DNA of 64,000 nt from Hyperoodon ampullatus (GCA_949752795.1 CATKHW010000011.1:472096-536095); one strand, 5' to 3'. Numbered from the stretch's first letter, positions 13,199-25,368 are shown. The notes: a model not told the origin generated them from the sequence alone. Made by a program: numbers and translations.

Positions 13199-13272
13199 CT
13201 TGGCCAAAAAGGGCGTATGCGTTTTCTCCTGAATATATTCAGGAGAAAACGCATACGCCCTTTTTGGCCAAG
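13199..13272. repeat. 74-bp perfect zero-spacer palindrome (reference copy)
   Basis: Two 37-base arms, beginning with 'cttggccaaaaaggg' and meeting at 'ctgaata/tattcag', are exact reverse complements with no spacer. The symmetry stops at the next base on each side. Single-stranded DNA or RNA from either strand could fold into a 37-bp hairpin, and the duplex could extrude a cruciform. The same structure sits at the start of every unit. By eye 29 of 37 copies are perfect; U2, U5, U6, U7, U21, U30 and U36 have one mismatch and U34 has five altered bases. Its function is unknown. It could be a relic of a terminal inverted repeat, a replication-fork inversion, or a structural element of the satellite. 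Confidence 0.97.
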
Positions 13273-14045
13273 TGCATCATTGTCGAAGTTGTGCCCCTCT
13301 TCCTGTGCTTTAAAGGCGATTCCAACGTACCTCTTGAAATCTGTTTCTTGCTATTCTGCCTCGCTTTCAAGTCCGCCTCGTTGCCTTCCCTCAACAGATT
13401 TTTGGACGATAGTTGTCCTTTATTACTCGGCCAGTTTGTGAATTGCTGTGCCCCTGAGCTCCATTTTTCAACTCGTTTTTGGTGAGCTGACCGCAAGTCC
13501 AAAATTTTGGGTCAGGACCTATACTGGTTCCCGGTGGGTGGCTGAGAATTTGGTTAATTCTTCTTCCTGCCGGGAAATTACAGTGATATGTGCCCGTCCA
13601 AATGCCTAACAGCTACTCTCTCATTGGTTCTCCCTCTTCCCTTTCATCCTCTGCCAAATTGGCAACCTGTGCGAACCAAGATGTTAAAGGGGCTGTCTCT
13701 CCAAGTTGGGAGGTTGATAGTAAAGCAGACGGAAAGTCAAACCGGAGCACCAGGAGAGGGACTATGCGTGGAGTTTTAGAAACCTTTCGTATTCACAGTG
13801 TGTCCGTTCCCTAGGTTTCCAGCACATGTTATAGCTGTAGTAATATTCCCTTCAACCTGGAGAGTTCGGACCCATGGAATGGGTGCCATGCATTATTGCT
13901 TTAAAGGGTCTGCATTTGCTCACCCAATCTCACCAATCATCTCAGTCCCAAGTGTCCCTTCTTATGCCATATCCAGCTGTCATTGTAGATAGGGTCATTC
14001 CAGCTTTCATCAGAGACCCTGAAGGAATTGTAAAGAATTTCCCAG
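13273..14045. repeat. Monomer-specific segment, origin not recognised (reference copy)
   Basis: About 773 bp between palindrome and L1 tail. I recognise no gene, SINE, LTR or tRNA-like sequence in it. Open frames on both strands are short (about 60-104 codons), start variously and appear or vanish with single substitutions between units, so they are not credible genes. Two small inverted repeats are visible: 'acccat-gga-atgggt' at 13870-13884, and 'tgccaa-a-ttggca' near 13651-13663. The first 200-250 bp after the palindrome show weak, ambiguous similarity to the continuation of L1 ORF2 antisense, so the palindrome may lie inside a longer L1 fragment. I could not settle this by eye. Confidence 0.6.
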
Positions 14046-14924
14046 TTTTTTTGTTTTGTTTTTGAAATTCCTTTTTATAGTGGGTTTGAGCTGATTCTCG
14101 CTGCCATGTTTATGCCAGTCTAGACACACTTGATTCCCTTACGGAGACATATCAATACATAGGTTTTAAGATTCTTACTAGTCAGATACTTTCCTCTGCG
14201 GGAAATATGGGGTTTTGAGTCCCTTTCACTGAGGACGGTGTAGGTCTTGTCTATTCCATAGTTGGTTTTTGGAACGGTACCTGTGCTTATATCAAACTCT
14301 GGTTTTATGCATCACCCCACCTCTCCTTCCCCCTTAAGCAGGTATAAGAGTGTTTTCTAAATGTGAGACACTGTTCTCTTTCCTAACTCAGTTCAAGTGT
14401 AGCCATGTTTACAGGATCTTCATAAGTGATATCTTATGATAAGTTTCTTTTTCTGTGTGACTTATTTCACTTAGAATCATCGTACCTGAATCCACCCATT
14501 TTGCTGCTACTGGTCTTATGACATTGATTTCATGGCTGAGGGATATTCCATCGTACGTAAGTACCACAATTTTTTGAACCATGTTTATATTTTCTGGGAT
14601 ACTTAAGGTGTATCCAAGTTGAGGTCCTTGTATGCAGTGCAGCCCTAAATTTTGGGGTGGCTCTGTCTTATTGATTTTCAGTTTTCCCAAGGTATATTCC
14701 CTAGACTGGTAGTGCCCTTGGCTCTGTAGCTCTGTTCTTTACTTGTTTTAGGGAACAGAATGCACTCCTCCAGAGAGGCAGTTGGCAATTTACATCCCGC
14801 CCATCAGCATAACAAGGCTCCCTGTTCTCCAGGGCCTGTCTTGCCTTTCTTGTTCTTACACATTTTGTGGATGTCCCTTTTGACCGGTGGGAAGTGATAC
14901 TTCTTTGTAGTGCAGATTTGCATT
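14046..14924 (-). mobile_element. 5'-truncated LINE-1 3' end (reference copy in the monomer)
   Basis: Read on the minus strand, this is the 3' end of an L1 non-LTR retrotransposon. The T-rich 'tttttttgttttgttttt' at the left is the complement of a decayed poly(A) tail. Next comes a 3' UTR (about 14070-14408), then the ORF2 C-terminal region (14409-14690), and further ORF2 sequence in broken frames to about 14924. Plus-strand landmarks typical of antisense L1 include 'tttctttttctgtgtgac', 'ttatttcacttagaatca', 'atggctgagggatattcc', 'gtaagtaccac' and 'gtgatacttctttgtag'. The 3' UTR landmarks match, from memory, cetartiodactyl L1. No target-site duplication is visible. The insertion predates amplification because every unit carries it at the same place. 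Confidence 0.88.
14409..14690 (-). pseudogene. L1 ORF2 C-terminal remnant, 93 codons, no ATG start
   Basis: The open frame ends with residues such as 'ILSEISHTEKETYHKISL', clearly the conserved extreme C-terminus of mammalian L1 ORF2p. The frame opens at a TTG and not an ATG, has no upstream ORF2 domain (no endonuclease, reverse transcriptase or complete cysteine-rich region), and continues open for some codons upstream. It is a non-functional fragment. The 93 codons stay open in 33 of 37 copies. U5 and U10 have 1-bp frameshifts, U23 has an early stop (83 codons), and U3 keeps the frame but loses the TTG. With units this similar and recently homogenised, an open frame is not evidence of selection. 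Confidence 0.85.
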
Positions 14925-14937
14925 GCCCGCTTGCTTG

Positions 14938-16674
14938 CTTGGCCAAAAAGGGCGTATGCGTTTTCTCCTGAATATATTCAGGAGAAAACGCATACGCCCT
15001 TTTTGGCCAAGTGCATCATTGTCGAAGTTGTGCCCCTCTTCCTGTGCTTTAAAGGCGATTCCAACGTACCTCTTGAAATCTGTTTCCTGCTATTCTGCCT
15101 CGCTTTCAAGTCCGCCTCGTTGCCTTCCCTCAACAGATTTTTGGACGATAGTTGTCCTTTATTACTCGGCCAGTTTGTGAATTGCTGTGCCCCTGAGCTC
15201 CATTTTTCAACTCGTTTTTGGTGAGCTGACCGCAAGTCCAAAATTTTGCTTCAGGACCTATACTGGTTCCCGGTGGTGGCTGAGAATTTGGTTAATTCTT
15301 CTTCCTGCCGGGAAATTACAGTGATATGTGCCCGTCCAAATGCCTAACAGCTACTCTCTCATTGGTTCTCCCTCTTCCCTTTCATCCTCTGCCAAATTCC
15401 AACCTGTGCGAACCAAGATGTTAAAGGGGCTGTCTCTCCAAGTTGGGAGGTTGATAGTAAAGCAGACGGAAAGTCAAACCGGAGCACCAGGAGTGGGACT
15501 ATTCGTTGAGTTTTAGAAACCTTTCGTATTCACAGTGTGTCCGTTCTCTAGGTTTCCCGCACATGTTATAGCTGTAGTAATATTCCCTTCAACCTGGAGA
15601 GTTCGGACCCATAGAATGGGTGCCATGCATTATTGCTTTAAAGGGTCTGCATTTGCTCACCCAATCTCACCAATCGTCTCAGTCCCAAGTGTCCCTCCTT
15701 ATGCCACATCCAGCTGTCGTTGTAGATAGGGTCATTCCAGCTTTCATCAGAGACCCTGAAGGAATTGTAAAGAATTTCCCCGTTTTTTTGTTTTGTTTTT
15801 GAAATTCCTTTTTATAGTGGGTTTGAGCTGATTCTCGTTGCCATGTTTATGCCAGTCTAGACACACTTGATTCCCTTACGGAGACATATCAATACATAGG
15901 TTTTAAGATTCTTACTAGTCAGATATTTTCCTCTGCGGGAAATATGGGGTTTTGAGTCCCTTTCACTGAGGACGGTGTAGGTCTTGTCTATTCCATAGTT
16001 GGTTTTTGGAACGGTACCTGTGCTTATATCAAACTCTTGTTTTATGCATCACCCCACCTCTCCTTCCCCCTTAAGCAGGTATAAGAGTGTTTTCTAAATG
16101 TGAGACACTGTTCTCTTTCCTAACTCAGTTCAAGTGTAGCCATGTTTACAGGATCTTCATAAGTGATATCTTATGATAAGTTTCTTTTTCTGTGTGACTT
16201 ATTTCACTTAGAATCATCGTACCTGAATCCACCCATTTTGCTGCTACTGGTCTTATGACATTGATTTCATGGCTGAGGGATATTCCATCGTACGTAAGTA
16301 CCACAATTTTTTGAACCATGTTTATATTTTCTGGGATACTTAAGGTGTATCCAAGTTGAGGTCCTTGTATGCAGTGCAGCCCTAAATTTTGGGGTGGCTC
16401 TGTCTTATTGATTTTCAGTTTTCCCAAGGTATATTCCCTAGACTGGTAGTGCCCTTGGCTCTGTAGCTCTGTTCTTTACTTGTTTTAGGGAACAGAATGC
16501 ACTCCTCCAGAGAGGCAGTTGGCAATTTACATCCCGCCCATCAGCATAACAAGGCTCCCTGTTCTCCAGGGCCTGTCTTGCCTTTCTTGTTCTTACACAT
16601 TTTGTGGATGTCCCTTTTGACCGGTGGGAAGTGATACTTCTTTGTAGTGCAGATTTGCATTGCCCGCTTGCTTG
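14938..16674. repeat. Monomer U9 (1,737 bp)
   Basis: Perfect palindrome 14938-15011. It is the shortest unit: one base is lost in 'cggtggtggc' near 15271 and one in 'aaattccaacc' near 15394. 'aagatgtt' and 'gagtgggac' are shared with U11 and U12. Confidence 0.97.
15783..16661 (-). mobile_element. L1 3'-end relic in U9
   Basis: C-terminal frame open at 16146-16427, majority sequence. 'tctcgttgcc' and 'aaactcttg' in the 3' UTR are shared with U11 and U12. Confidence 0.85.
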
Positions 16675-18412
16675 CTTGGCCAAAAAGGGCGTATGCGTTT
16701 TCTCCTGAATATATTCAGGAGAAAACGCATACGCCCTTTTTGGCCAAGTGCATCATTGTCGAAGTTGTGCCCCTCTTCCTGTGCTTTAAAGGCGATTCCA
16801 ACGTACCTCTTGAAATCTGTTTCCTGCTATTCTGCCTCGCTTTCAAGTCCGCCTCGTTGCCTTCCCTCAACAGATTTTTGGACGATAGTTGTCCTTTATT
16901 ACTCGGCCAGTTTGTGAATTGCTGTGCCCCTGAGCTCCATTTTTCAACTCGTTTTTGGTGAGCTGACCGCAAGTCCAAAATTTTGGGTCAGGACCTATAC
17001 TGGTTCCCGGTGGGTGGCTGAGAATTTGGTTAATTCTTCTTCCTGCCGGGAAATTACAGTGATATGTGCCCGTCCAAACGCCTAACAGCTACTCTCTCAT
17101 TGGTTCTCCCTCTTCCCTTTCATCCTCTGCCAAATTGGCAACCTGTGCGAACCAAGAGGTTAAAGGGGCTGTCTCTCCAAGTTGGGAGGTTGATAGTAAA
17201 GCAGACGGAAAGTCAAACCGGAGCACCAGGAGAGGGACTATGCGTTGAGTTTTAGAAACCTTTCGTATTCACAGTGTGTCCGTTCTCTAGGTTTCCTGCA
17301 CATGTTATAGCTGTAGTAATATTCCCTTCAACCTGGAGAGTTCGGACCCATGGAATGGGTGCCATGCATTATTGCTTTAAAGGGTCTGCATTTGCTCACC
17401 CAATCTCACCAATCGTCTCAGTCCCAAGTGTCCCTCCTTATGCCACATCCAGCTGTCGTTGTAGATAGGGTCATTCCAGATTTCATCAGAGACCCTGAAG
17501 GAATTGTAAAGAATTTCCCAGTTTTTTTGTTTTGTTTTTGAAATTCCTTTTTATAGTGGGTTTGAGCTGATTCTCGCTGCCATGTTTATGCCAGTCTAGA
17601 CACACTTGATTCCCTTACGGAGACATATCAATACATAGGTTTTAAGATTCTTACTAGTCAGATATTTTCCTCTGTGGGAAATATGGGGTTTTGAGTCCCT
17701 TTCGCTGAGGACGGTGTAGGTCTTGTCTATTCCATAGTTGGTTTTTGGAACGGTACCTGTGCTTATATCAAACTCTGGTTTTATGCAACACCCCACCTCT
17801 CCTTCCCCCTTAAGCAGGTATAAGAGTGATTTCTAAATGTGAGACACTGTTCTCTTTCCTAACTCAGTTCAAGTGTAGCCATGTTTACAGGATCTTCATA
17901 AGTGATATCTTATGATAAGTTTCTTTTTCTGTGTGACTTATTTCACTTAGAATCATCGTACCTGAATCCACCCATTTTGCTGCTACTGGTCTTATGACAT
18001 TGATTTCATGGCTGAGGGATATTCCATCGTACGTAAGTACCACAATTTTTTGAACCATGTTTATATTTTCTGGGATACTTAAGGTGTATCCAAGTTGAGG
18101 TCCTTGTATGCAGTGCAGCCCTAAATTTTGGGTGGCTCTGTCTTATTGATTTTCAGTTTTCCCAAGGTATATTCCCTAGACTGGTAGTGCCCTTGGCTCT
18201 GTAGCTCTGTTCTTTACTTGTTTTAGGGAACAGAATGCACTCCTCCAGAGAGGCAGTTGGCAATTTACATCCCGCCCATCAGCATAACAAGGCTCCCTGT
18301 TCTCCAGGGCCTGTCTTGCCTTTCTTGTTCTTACACATTTTGTGGATGTCCCTTTTGACCGGTGGGAAGTGATACTTCTTTGTAGTGCAGATTTGCATTG
18401 CCCGCTTGCTTG
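16675..18412. repeat. Monomer U10 (1,738 bp)
   Basis: Perfect palindrome 16675-16748. One G is lost in 'attttgggtggc' near 18125. 'ccagatttc' near 17476 is shared with U19, and 'tttcctgcac' with U13, U19, U22 and U33. Confidence 0.97.
17522..18399 (-). mobile_element. L1 3'-end relic in U10, frameshifted
   Basis: A missing G near 18128 shifts the C-terminal frame. 'tgcaacacc' and 'gtgatttct' are private. Confidence 0.84.
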
Positions 18413-20151
18413 CTTGGCCAAAAAGGGCGTATGCGTTTTCTCCTGAATATATTCAGGAGAAAACGCATACGCCCTTTTTGGCCAAGTGCATCATTGTCGA
18501 AGTTGTGCCCCTCTTCCTGTGCTTTAAAGGCGATTCCAACGTACCTCTTGAAATCTGTTTCCTGCTATTCTGCCTCGCTTTCAAGTCCGCCTCGTTGCCT
18601 TCGCTCAACAGATTTTTGGACGATAGTTGTCCTTTATTACTCGGCCAGTTTGTGAATTGCTGTGCCCCTGAGCTCCATTTTTCAACTCGTTTTTGGTGAG
18701 CTGACCGCAAGTCCAAAATTTTGGTTCAGGACCTATACTGGATCCCGGTGGGTGGCTGAGAATTTGGTTAATTCTTCTTCCTGCTGGGAAATTACAGTGA
18801 TATGTGCCCGTCCAAATGCCTAACAGCTACTCTCTCATTGGTTCTCCCTCTTCCCTTTCATCCTCTGCCAAGTTGGTAACCTGTGCGAACCAAGATGTTA
18901 AAGGGGCTGTCTCTCCAAGTTGGGAGGTTGATAGTAAAGCAGACGGAAAGTCAAACCGGAGCACCAGGAGTGGGACTATTCGTTGAGTTTTAGAAACCTT
19001 TCGTATTCACAGTGTGTCCGTTCTCTAGGTTTCCCGCACATGTTATAGCTGTAGTAATATTCCCTTCAACCTGGAGAGTTCGGACCCATGGAATGGGTGC
19101 CATGCAATATTGCTTTAAAGGGTCTGCATTTGCTCACCCAATCTCACCAATCGTCTCAGTCCCAAGTGTCCCTCCTTATGCCAAATCCAGCTGTCGTTGT
19201 AGATAGGGTCATTCCAGCTTTCATCAGAGACCCTGAAGGAATTGTAAAGAATTTCCCAGTTTTTTTGTTTTGTTTTTGAAATTCCTTTTTATAGTGGGTT
19301 TGAGCTGATTCTCGTTGCCATGTTTATGCCAGTCTAGACACACTTGATTCCCTTACGGAGACATATCAATACATAGGTTTTAAGATTCTTACTAGTCAGA
19401 TATTTTCCTCTGCGGGAAATATGGGGTTTTGAGTCCCTTTCACTGAGGACGGTGTAGGTCTTGTCTATTCCATAGTTGGTTTTTGGAACGGTACCTGTGC
19501 TTATATCAAACTCTTGTTTTATGCATCACCCCACCTCTCCTTCCCCCTTAAGCAGGTATAAGAGTGTTTTCTAAATGTGAGACACTGTTCTCTTTCCTAA
19601 CTCAGTTCAAGTGTAGCCATGTTTACAGGATCTTCATAAGTGATATCTTATGATAAGTTTCTTTTTCTGTGTGACTTATTTCACTTAGAATCATCATACC
19701 TGAATCCACCCATTTTGCTGCTACTGGTCTTATGGCATTGATTTCATGGCTGAGGGATATTCCATCGTACGTAAGTACCACAATTTTTTGAACCATGTTT
19801 ATATTTTCTGGGATACTTAAGGTGTATCCAAGTTGAGGTCCTTGTATGCAGTGCAGCCCTAAATTTTGGGGTGGCTCTGTCTTATTGATTTTCAGTTTTC
19901 CCAAGGTATATTCCCTAGACTGGTAGTGCCCTTGGCTCTGTAGCTCTGTTCTTTACTTGTTTTAGGGAACAGAATGCACTCCTCCAGAGAGGCAGTTGGC
20001 AATTTACATCCCGCCCATCAGCATAACAAGGCTCCCTGTTCTCCAGGGCCTGTCTTGCCTTTCTTGTTCTTACACATTTTGTGGATGTCCCTTTTGACCG
20101 GTGGGAAGTGATACTTCTTTGTAGTGCAGATTTGCATTGCCCGCTTGCTTG
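18413..20151. repeat. Monomer U11 (1,739 bp)
   Basis: Perfect palindrome 18413-18486. Carries a variant set shared with U12: 'cttcgctc', 'ggatcccgg', 'ctgctggga', 'ccaagttggtaacc', 'aagatgtt', 'gagtgggac'. Confidence 0.97.
19260..20138 (-). mobile_element. L1 3'-end relic in U11
   Basis: C-terminal frame open at 19623-19904, with 'INAIRP' and 'SGMMIL', shared only with U12. Confidence 0.85.
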
Positions 20152-21890
20152 CTTGGCCAAAAAGGGCGTATGCGTTTTCTCCTGAATATATTCAGGAGAA
20201 AACGCATACGCCCTTTTTGGCCAAGTGCATCATTGTCGAAGTTGTGCCCCTCTTCCTGTGCTTTAAAGGCGATTCCAACGTACCTCTTGAAATCTGTTTC
20301 CTGCTATTCTGCCTCGCTTTCAAGTCCGCCTCGTTGCCTTCGCTCAACAGATTTTTGGACGATAGTTGTCCTTTATTACTCGGCCAGTTTGTGAATTGCT
20401 GTGCCCCTGAGCTCCATTTTTCAACTCGTTTTTGGTGAGCTGACCGCAAGTCCAAAATTTTGGTTCAGGACCTATACTGGATCCCGGTGGGTGGCAGAGA
20501 ATTTGGTTAATTCTTCTTCCTGCTGGGAAATTACAGTGATATGTGCCCGTCCAAATGCCTAACAGCTACTCTCTCATTGGTTCTCCCTCTTCCCTTTCAC
20601 TCTCTGCCAAGTTGGTAACCTGTGCGAACCAAGATGTTAAAGGGGCTGTCTCTCCAAGTTGGGAGGTTGATAGTAAAGCAGACGGAAAGTCAAACCGGAG
20701 CACCAGGAGTGGGACTATTCGTTGAGTTTTAGAAACCTTTCGTATTCACAGTGTGTCCGTTCTCTAGGTTTCCCGCACATGTTATAGCTGTAGTAATATT
20801 CCCTTCAACCTGGAGAGTTCGGACCCATGGAATGGGTGCCATGCATTATTGCTTTAAAGGGTCTGCATTTGCTCACCCAATCTCACCAATCGTCTCAGTC
20901 CCAAGTGTCCCTCCTTATGCCACATCCAGCTGTCGTTGTAGATAGGGTCATTCCAGCTTTCATCAGAGACCCTGAAGGAATTGTAAAGAATTTCCCAGTT
21001 TTTTTGTTTTGTTTTTGAAATTCCTTTTTATAGTGGGTTTGAGCTGATTCTCGTTGCCATGTTTATGCCAGTCTAGACACACTTGATTCCCTTACGGAGA
21101 CATATCAATACATAGGTTTTAAGATTCTTACTAGTCAGATATTTTCCTCTGCGGGAAATATGGGGTTTTGAGTCCCTTTCACTGAGGACGGTGTAGGTCT
21201 TGTATATTCCATAGTTGGTTTTTGGAACGGTACCTGTGCTTATATCAAACTCTTGTTTTATGCATCACCCCACCTCTCCTTCCCCCTTAAGCAGGTATAA
21301 GAGTGTTTTCTAAATGTGAGACACTGTTCTCTTTCCTAACTCAGTTCAAGTGTAGCCATGTTTACAGGATCTTCATAAGTGATATCTTATGATAAGTTTC
21401 TTTTTCTGTGTGACTTATTTCACTTAGAATCATCATACCTGAATCCACCCATTTTGCTGCTACTGGTCTTATGGCATTGATTTCATGGCTGAGGGATATT
21501 CCATCGTACGTAAGTACCACAATTTTTTGAACCATGTTTATATTTTCTGGGATACTTAAGGTGTATCCAAGTTGAGGTCCTTGTATGCAGTGCAGCCCTA
21601 AATTTTGGGGTGGCTCTGTCTTATTGATTTTCAGTTTTCCCAAGGTATATTCCCTAGACTGGTAGTGCCCTTGGCTCTGTAGCTCTGTTCTTTACTTGTT
21701 TTAGGGAACAGAATGCACTCCTCCAGAGAGGCAGTTGTCAATTTACATCCCGCCCATCAGCATAACAAGGCTCCCTGTTCTCCAGGGCCTGTCTTGCCTT
21801 TCTTGTTCTTACACATTTTGTGGATGTCCCTTTTGACCGGTGGGAAGTGATACTTCTTTGTAGTGCAGATTTGCATTGCCCGCTTGCTTG
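20152..21890. repeat. Monomer U12 (1,739 bp)
   Basis: Perfect palindrome 20152-20225. Near copy of U11. Differences include 'ggcagagaat', 'cactctctgcc' and 'gtatattcc'. Confidence 0.97.
20999..21877 (-). mobile_element. L1 3'-end relic in U12
   Basis: C-terminal frame open at 21362-21643, with the same two replacements as U11. Confidence 0.85.
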
Positions 21891-23629
21891 CTTGGCCAAA
21901 AAGGGCGTATGCGTTTTCTCCTGAATATATTCAGGAGAAAACGCATACGCCCTTTTTGGCCAAGTGCATCATTGTCGAAGTTGTGCCCCTCTTCCTGTGC
22001 TTTAAAGGCGATTCCAACGTACCTCTTGAAATCTGTTTCCTGCTATTCTGCCTCGCTTTCAAGTCCGCCTCGTTGCCTTCCCTCAACAGATTTTTGGACG
22101 ATAGTTGTCCTTTATTACTCGGCCAGTTTGTGAATTGCTGTGCCCCTGAGCTCCATTCTTCAACTCGTTTTTGGTGAGCTGACCGCAAGTCCAAAATTTT
22201 GGTTCAGGACCTATACTGGTTCCCAGTGGGTGGCTGAGAATTTGGTTAATTCTTCTTCCTGCCGGGAAATTACAGTGATATGTGCCCGTCCAAATGCCTA
22301 ACAGCTACTCTCTCATTGGTTCTCCCTCTTCCCTTTCATCCTCTGCCAAATTGGCAACCTGTGCGAACCAAGAGGTTAAAGGGGCTGTCTCTCCAAGTTG
22401 GGAGGTTGATAGTAAACCAGACGGAAAGTCAAACCGGAGCACCAGGAGAGGGACTATGCGTTGAGTTTTAGAAACCTTTCGTATTCACAGTGTGTCCGTT
22501 CTCTAGGTTTCCTGCACATGTTATAGCTGTAGTAATATTCCCTTCAACCTGGAGAGTTCGGACCCATGGAATGGGTGCCATGCATTATTGCTTTAAAGGG
22601 TCTGCATTTGCTCACCCAATCTCACCAATCGTCTCAGTCCCAAGTGTCCCTCCTTATGCCACATCCAGCTGTCATTGTAGATAGGGTCATTGCAGCTTTC
22701 ATCAGAGACCCTGAAGGAATTGTAAAGAATTTCCCAGTTTTTTTGTTTTGTTTTTGAAATTCCTTTTTATAGTGGGTTTGAGCTGATTCTCGCTGCCATG
22801 TTTATGCCAGTCTAGACACACTTGATTCCGTTACGGAGACATATCAATACATAGGTTTTAAGATTCTTACTAGTCAGATATTTTCCTCTGCGGGAAATAT
22901 GGGGTTTTGAGTCCCTATCACTGAGGAAGGTGTAGGTCTTGTCTATTCCATAGTTGGTTTTTGGAACGGTACCTGTGCTTATATCAAACTCTGGTTTTAT
23001 GCATCACCCCACCTCTCCTTCCCCCTTAAGCAGGTATAAGAGTGTTTTCTAAATGTGAGACACTGTTCTCTTTCCTAACTCAGTTCAAGTGTAGCCATGT
23101 TTACAGGATCTTCATAAGTGATATCTTATGATAAGTTTCTTTTTCTGTGTGACTTATTTCACTTAGAATCATCGTACCTGAATCCACCCATTTTGCTGCT
23201 ACTGGTCTTATGACATTGATTTCATGGCTGAGGGATATTCCATCGTACGTAAGTACCACAATTTTTTGAACCATGTTTATATTTTCTGGGATACTTAAGG
23301 TGTATCCAAGTTGAGGTCCTTGTATGCAGTGCAGCCCTAAATTTTGGGGTGGCTCTGTCTTATTGATTTTCAGTTTTCCCAAGGTATATTCCCTAGACTG
23401 GTAGTGCCCTTGGCTCTGTAGCTCTGTTCTTTACTTGTTTTAGGGAACAGAATGCACTCCTCCAGAGAGGCAGTTGGCAATTTACATCCCGCCCATCAGC
23501 ATAACAAGGCTCCCTGTTCTCCAGGGCCTGTCTTGCCTTTCTTGTTCTTACACATTTTGTGGATGTCCCTTTTGACCGGTGGGAAGTGATACTTCTTTGT
23601 AGTGCAGATTTGCATTGCCCGCTTGCTTG
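21891..23629. repeat. Monomer U13 (1,739 bp)
   Basis: Perfect palindrome 21891-21964. Private 'cattcttcaac', 'aaaccagacgg', 'cattgcagc' and 'gattccgtta'. Drops the U11/U12 variant set. Confidence 0.97.
22738..23616 (-). mobile_element. L1 3'-end relic in U13
   Basis: C-terminal frame open at 23101-23382, majority sequence. Confidence 0.85.
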
Positions 23630-25368
23630 CTTGGCCAAAAAGGGCGTATGCGTTTTCTCCTGAATATATTCAGGAGAAAACGCATACGCCCTTTTTGGCC
23701 AAGTGCATCATTGTCGAAGTTGTGCCCCTCTTCCTGTGCTTTAAAGGCGATTCCAACGTACCTCTTGAAATCTGTTTCCTGCTATTCTGCCTCGCTTTCA
23801 AGTCCGCCTCGTTGCCTTCGCTCAACAGATTTTTGGACGATAGTTGTCCTTTATTACTCGGCCAGTTTGTGAATTGCTGTGCCCCTGAGCTCCATTTTTC
23901 AACTCGTTTTTGGTGAGCTGACCGCAAGTCCAAAATTTTGGTTCAGGACCTATACTGGATCCCGGTGGGTGGCTGAGAATTTGGTTAATTCTTCTTCCTG
24001 CTGGGAAATTACAGTGATATGTGCCCGTCCAAATGCCTAACAGCTACTCTCTCATTGGTTCTCCCTCTTCCCTTTCATCCTCTGCCAAATTGGCAACCTG
24101 TGCGAACCAAGAGGTTAAAGGGGCTGTCTCTCCAAGTTGGGAGGTTGATAGTAAAGCAGACGGAAAGTCAAACCGGAGCACCAGGATAGGGACTATTCGT
24201 TGAGTTTCAGAAACCTTTCGTATTCACAGTGTGTCCGTTCTCTAGGTTTCCCGCACATGTTATAGCTGTAGTAATATTCCCTTCAACCTGGAGAGTTCAG
24301 ACCCATGGAATGGGTGCCATGCATTATTGCTTTAAAGGGTCTGCATTTGCTCACCCAATCTCACCAATCGTCTCAGTCCCAAGTGTCCCTCCTTATGCCA
24401 CATCCAGCTGTCGTTGTAGATAGGGTCATTCCAGCCTTCATCAGAGACCCTGAAGGAATTGTAAAGAATTTCCCAGTTTTTTTGTTTTGTTTTTGAAATT
24501 CCTTTTTATAGTGGGTTTGAGCTGATTCTCGCTGCCATGTTTATGCCAGTCTAGACACACTTGATTCCCTTACGGAGACATATCAATACATAGGTTTTAA
24601 GATTCTTACTAGTCAGATATTTTCCTCTGCGGGAAATATGGGGTTTTGAGTCCCTTTCACTGAGGATGGTGTAGGTCTTTTCTATTCCATAGTTGGTTTT
24701 TGGAACGGTACCTGTGCTTATATCAAACTCTGGTTTTATGCATCACCCCACCTCTCCTTCCCCGTTAAGCAGGTATAAGAGTGTTTTCTAAATGTGAGAC
24801 ACTGTTCTCTTTCCTAACTCAGTTCAAGTGTAGCCATGTTTACAGGATCTTCATAAGTGATATCTTATGATAAGTTTCTTTTTCTGTGTGACTTATTTCA
24901 CTTAGAATCATCGTACCTGAATCCACCCATTTTGCTGCTACTGGTCTTATGACATTGATTTCATGGCTGAGGGATATTCCATCGTACGTAAGTACCACAA
25001 TTTTTTGAACCATGTTTATATTTTCTGGGATACTTAAGTTGTATCCAAGTTGAGGTCCTTGTATGCAGTGCAGCCCTAAATTTTGGGGTGGCTCTGTCTT
25101 ATTGATTTTCAGTTTTCCCAAGGTATATTCCCTAGACTGGTAGTGCCCTTGGCTCTGTAGCTCTGTTCTTTACTTGTTTTAGGGAACAGAATGCACTCCT
25201 CCAGAGAGGCAGTTGTCAATTTACATCCCGCCCATCAGCATAACAAGGCTCCCTGTTCTCCAGGGCCTGTCTTGCCTTTCTTGTTCTTACACATTTTGTG
25301 GAAGTCCCTTTTGACCGGTGGGAAGTGATACTTCTTTGTAGTGCAGATTTGCATTGCCCGCTTGCTTG
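23630..25368. repeat. Monomer U14 (1,739 bp), mosaic
   Basis: Perfect palindrome 23630-23703. The front part has U11/U12 variants ('cttcgctc', 'ggatcccgg', 'ctgctggga'). The L1 part has U16 variants ('gaggatggtg', 'ccccgttaag', 'ggaagtccc'). Confidence 0.97.
24477..25355 (-). mobile_element. L1 3'-end relic in U14
   Basis: C-terminal frame open at 24840-25121. This is the first copy with 'GYNLSIP' in place of 'GYTLSIP', a marker of the younger right-hand units. Confidence 0.85.

Larger units (their letters stand above)
13199..14937. repeat. Reference monomer (U8) with its three parts
   Basis: U8 is used to lay out the monomer. 13199-13272 is the palindrome. 13273-14045 is the unrecognised monomer-specific part. 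14046-14924 is the minus-strand L1 relic. 14925-14937 is a short joint, where a 'cttg' motif repeats up to the next palindrome. Private variants of U8 are 'aagatgtt' near 13677, 'gcgtggag' near 13766, 'ttccagcac' near 13817 and 'ccatatcc' near 13967. The palindrome is perfect. The L1 part keeps the 93-codon open frame at 14409-14690 on the minus strand. Confidence 0.97.

Noticed and set aside
13870..13884. Small inverted repeats 'acccat-gga-atgggt' and 'tgccaa-a-ttggca' as regulatory sites
   Set aside because: They are short enough to arise by chance, and I see no linked promoter or conserved pairing.
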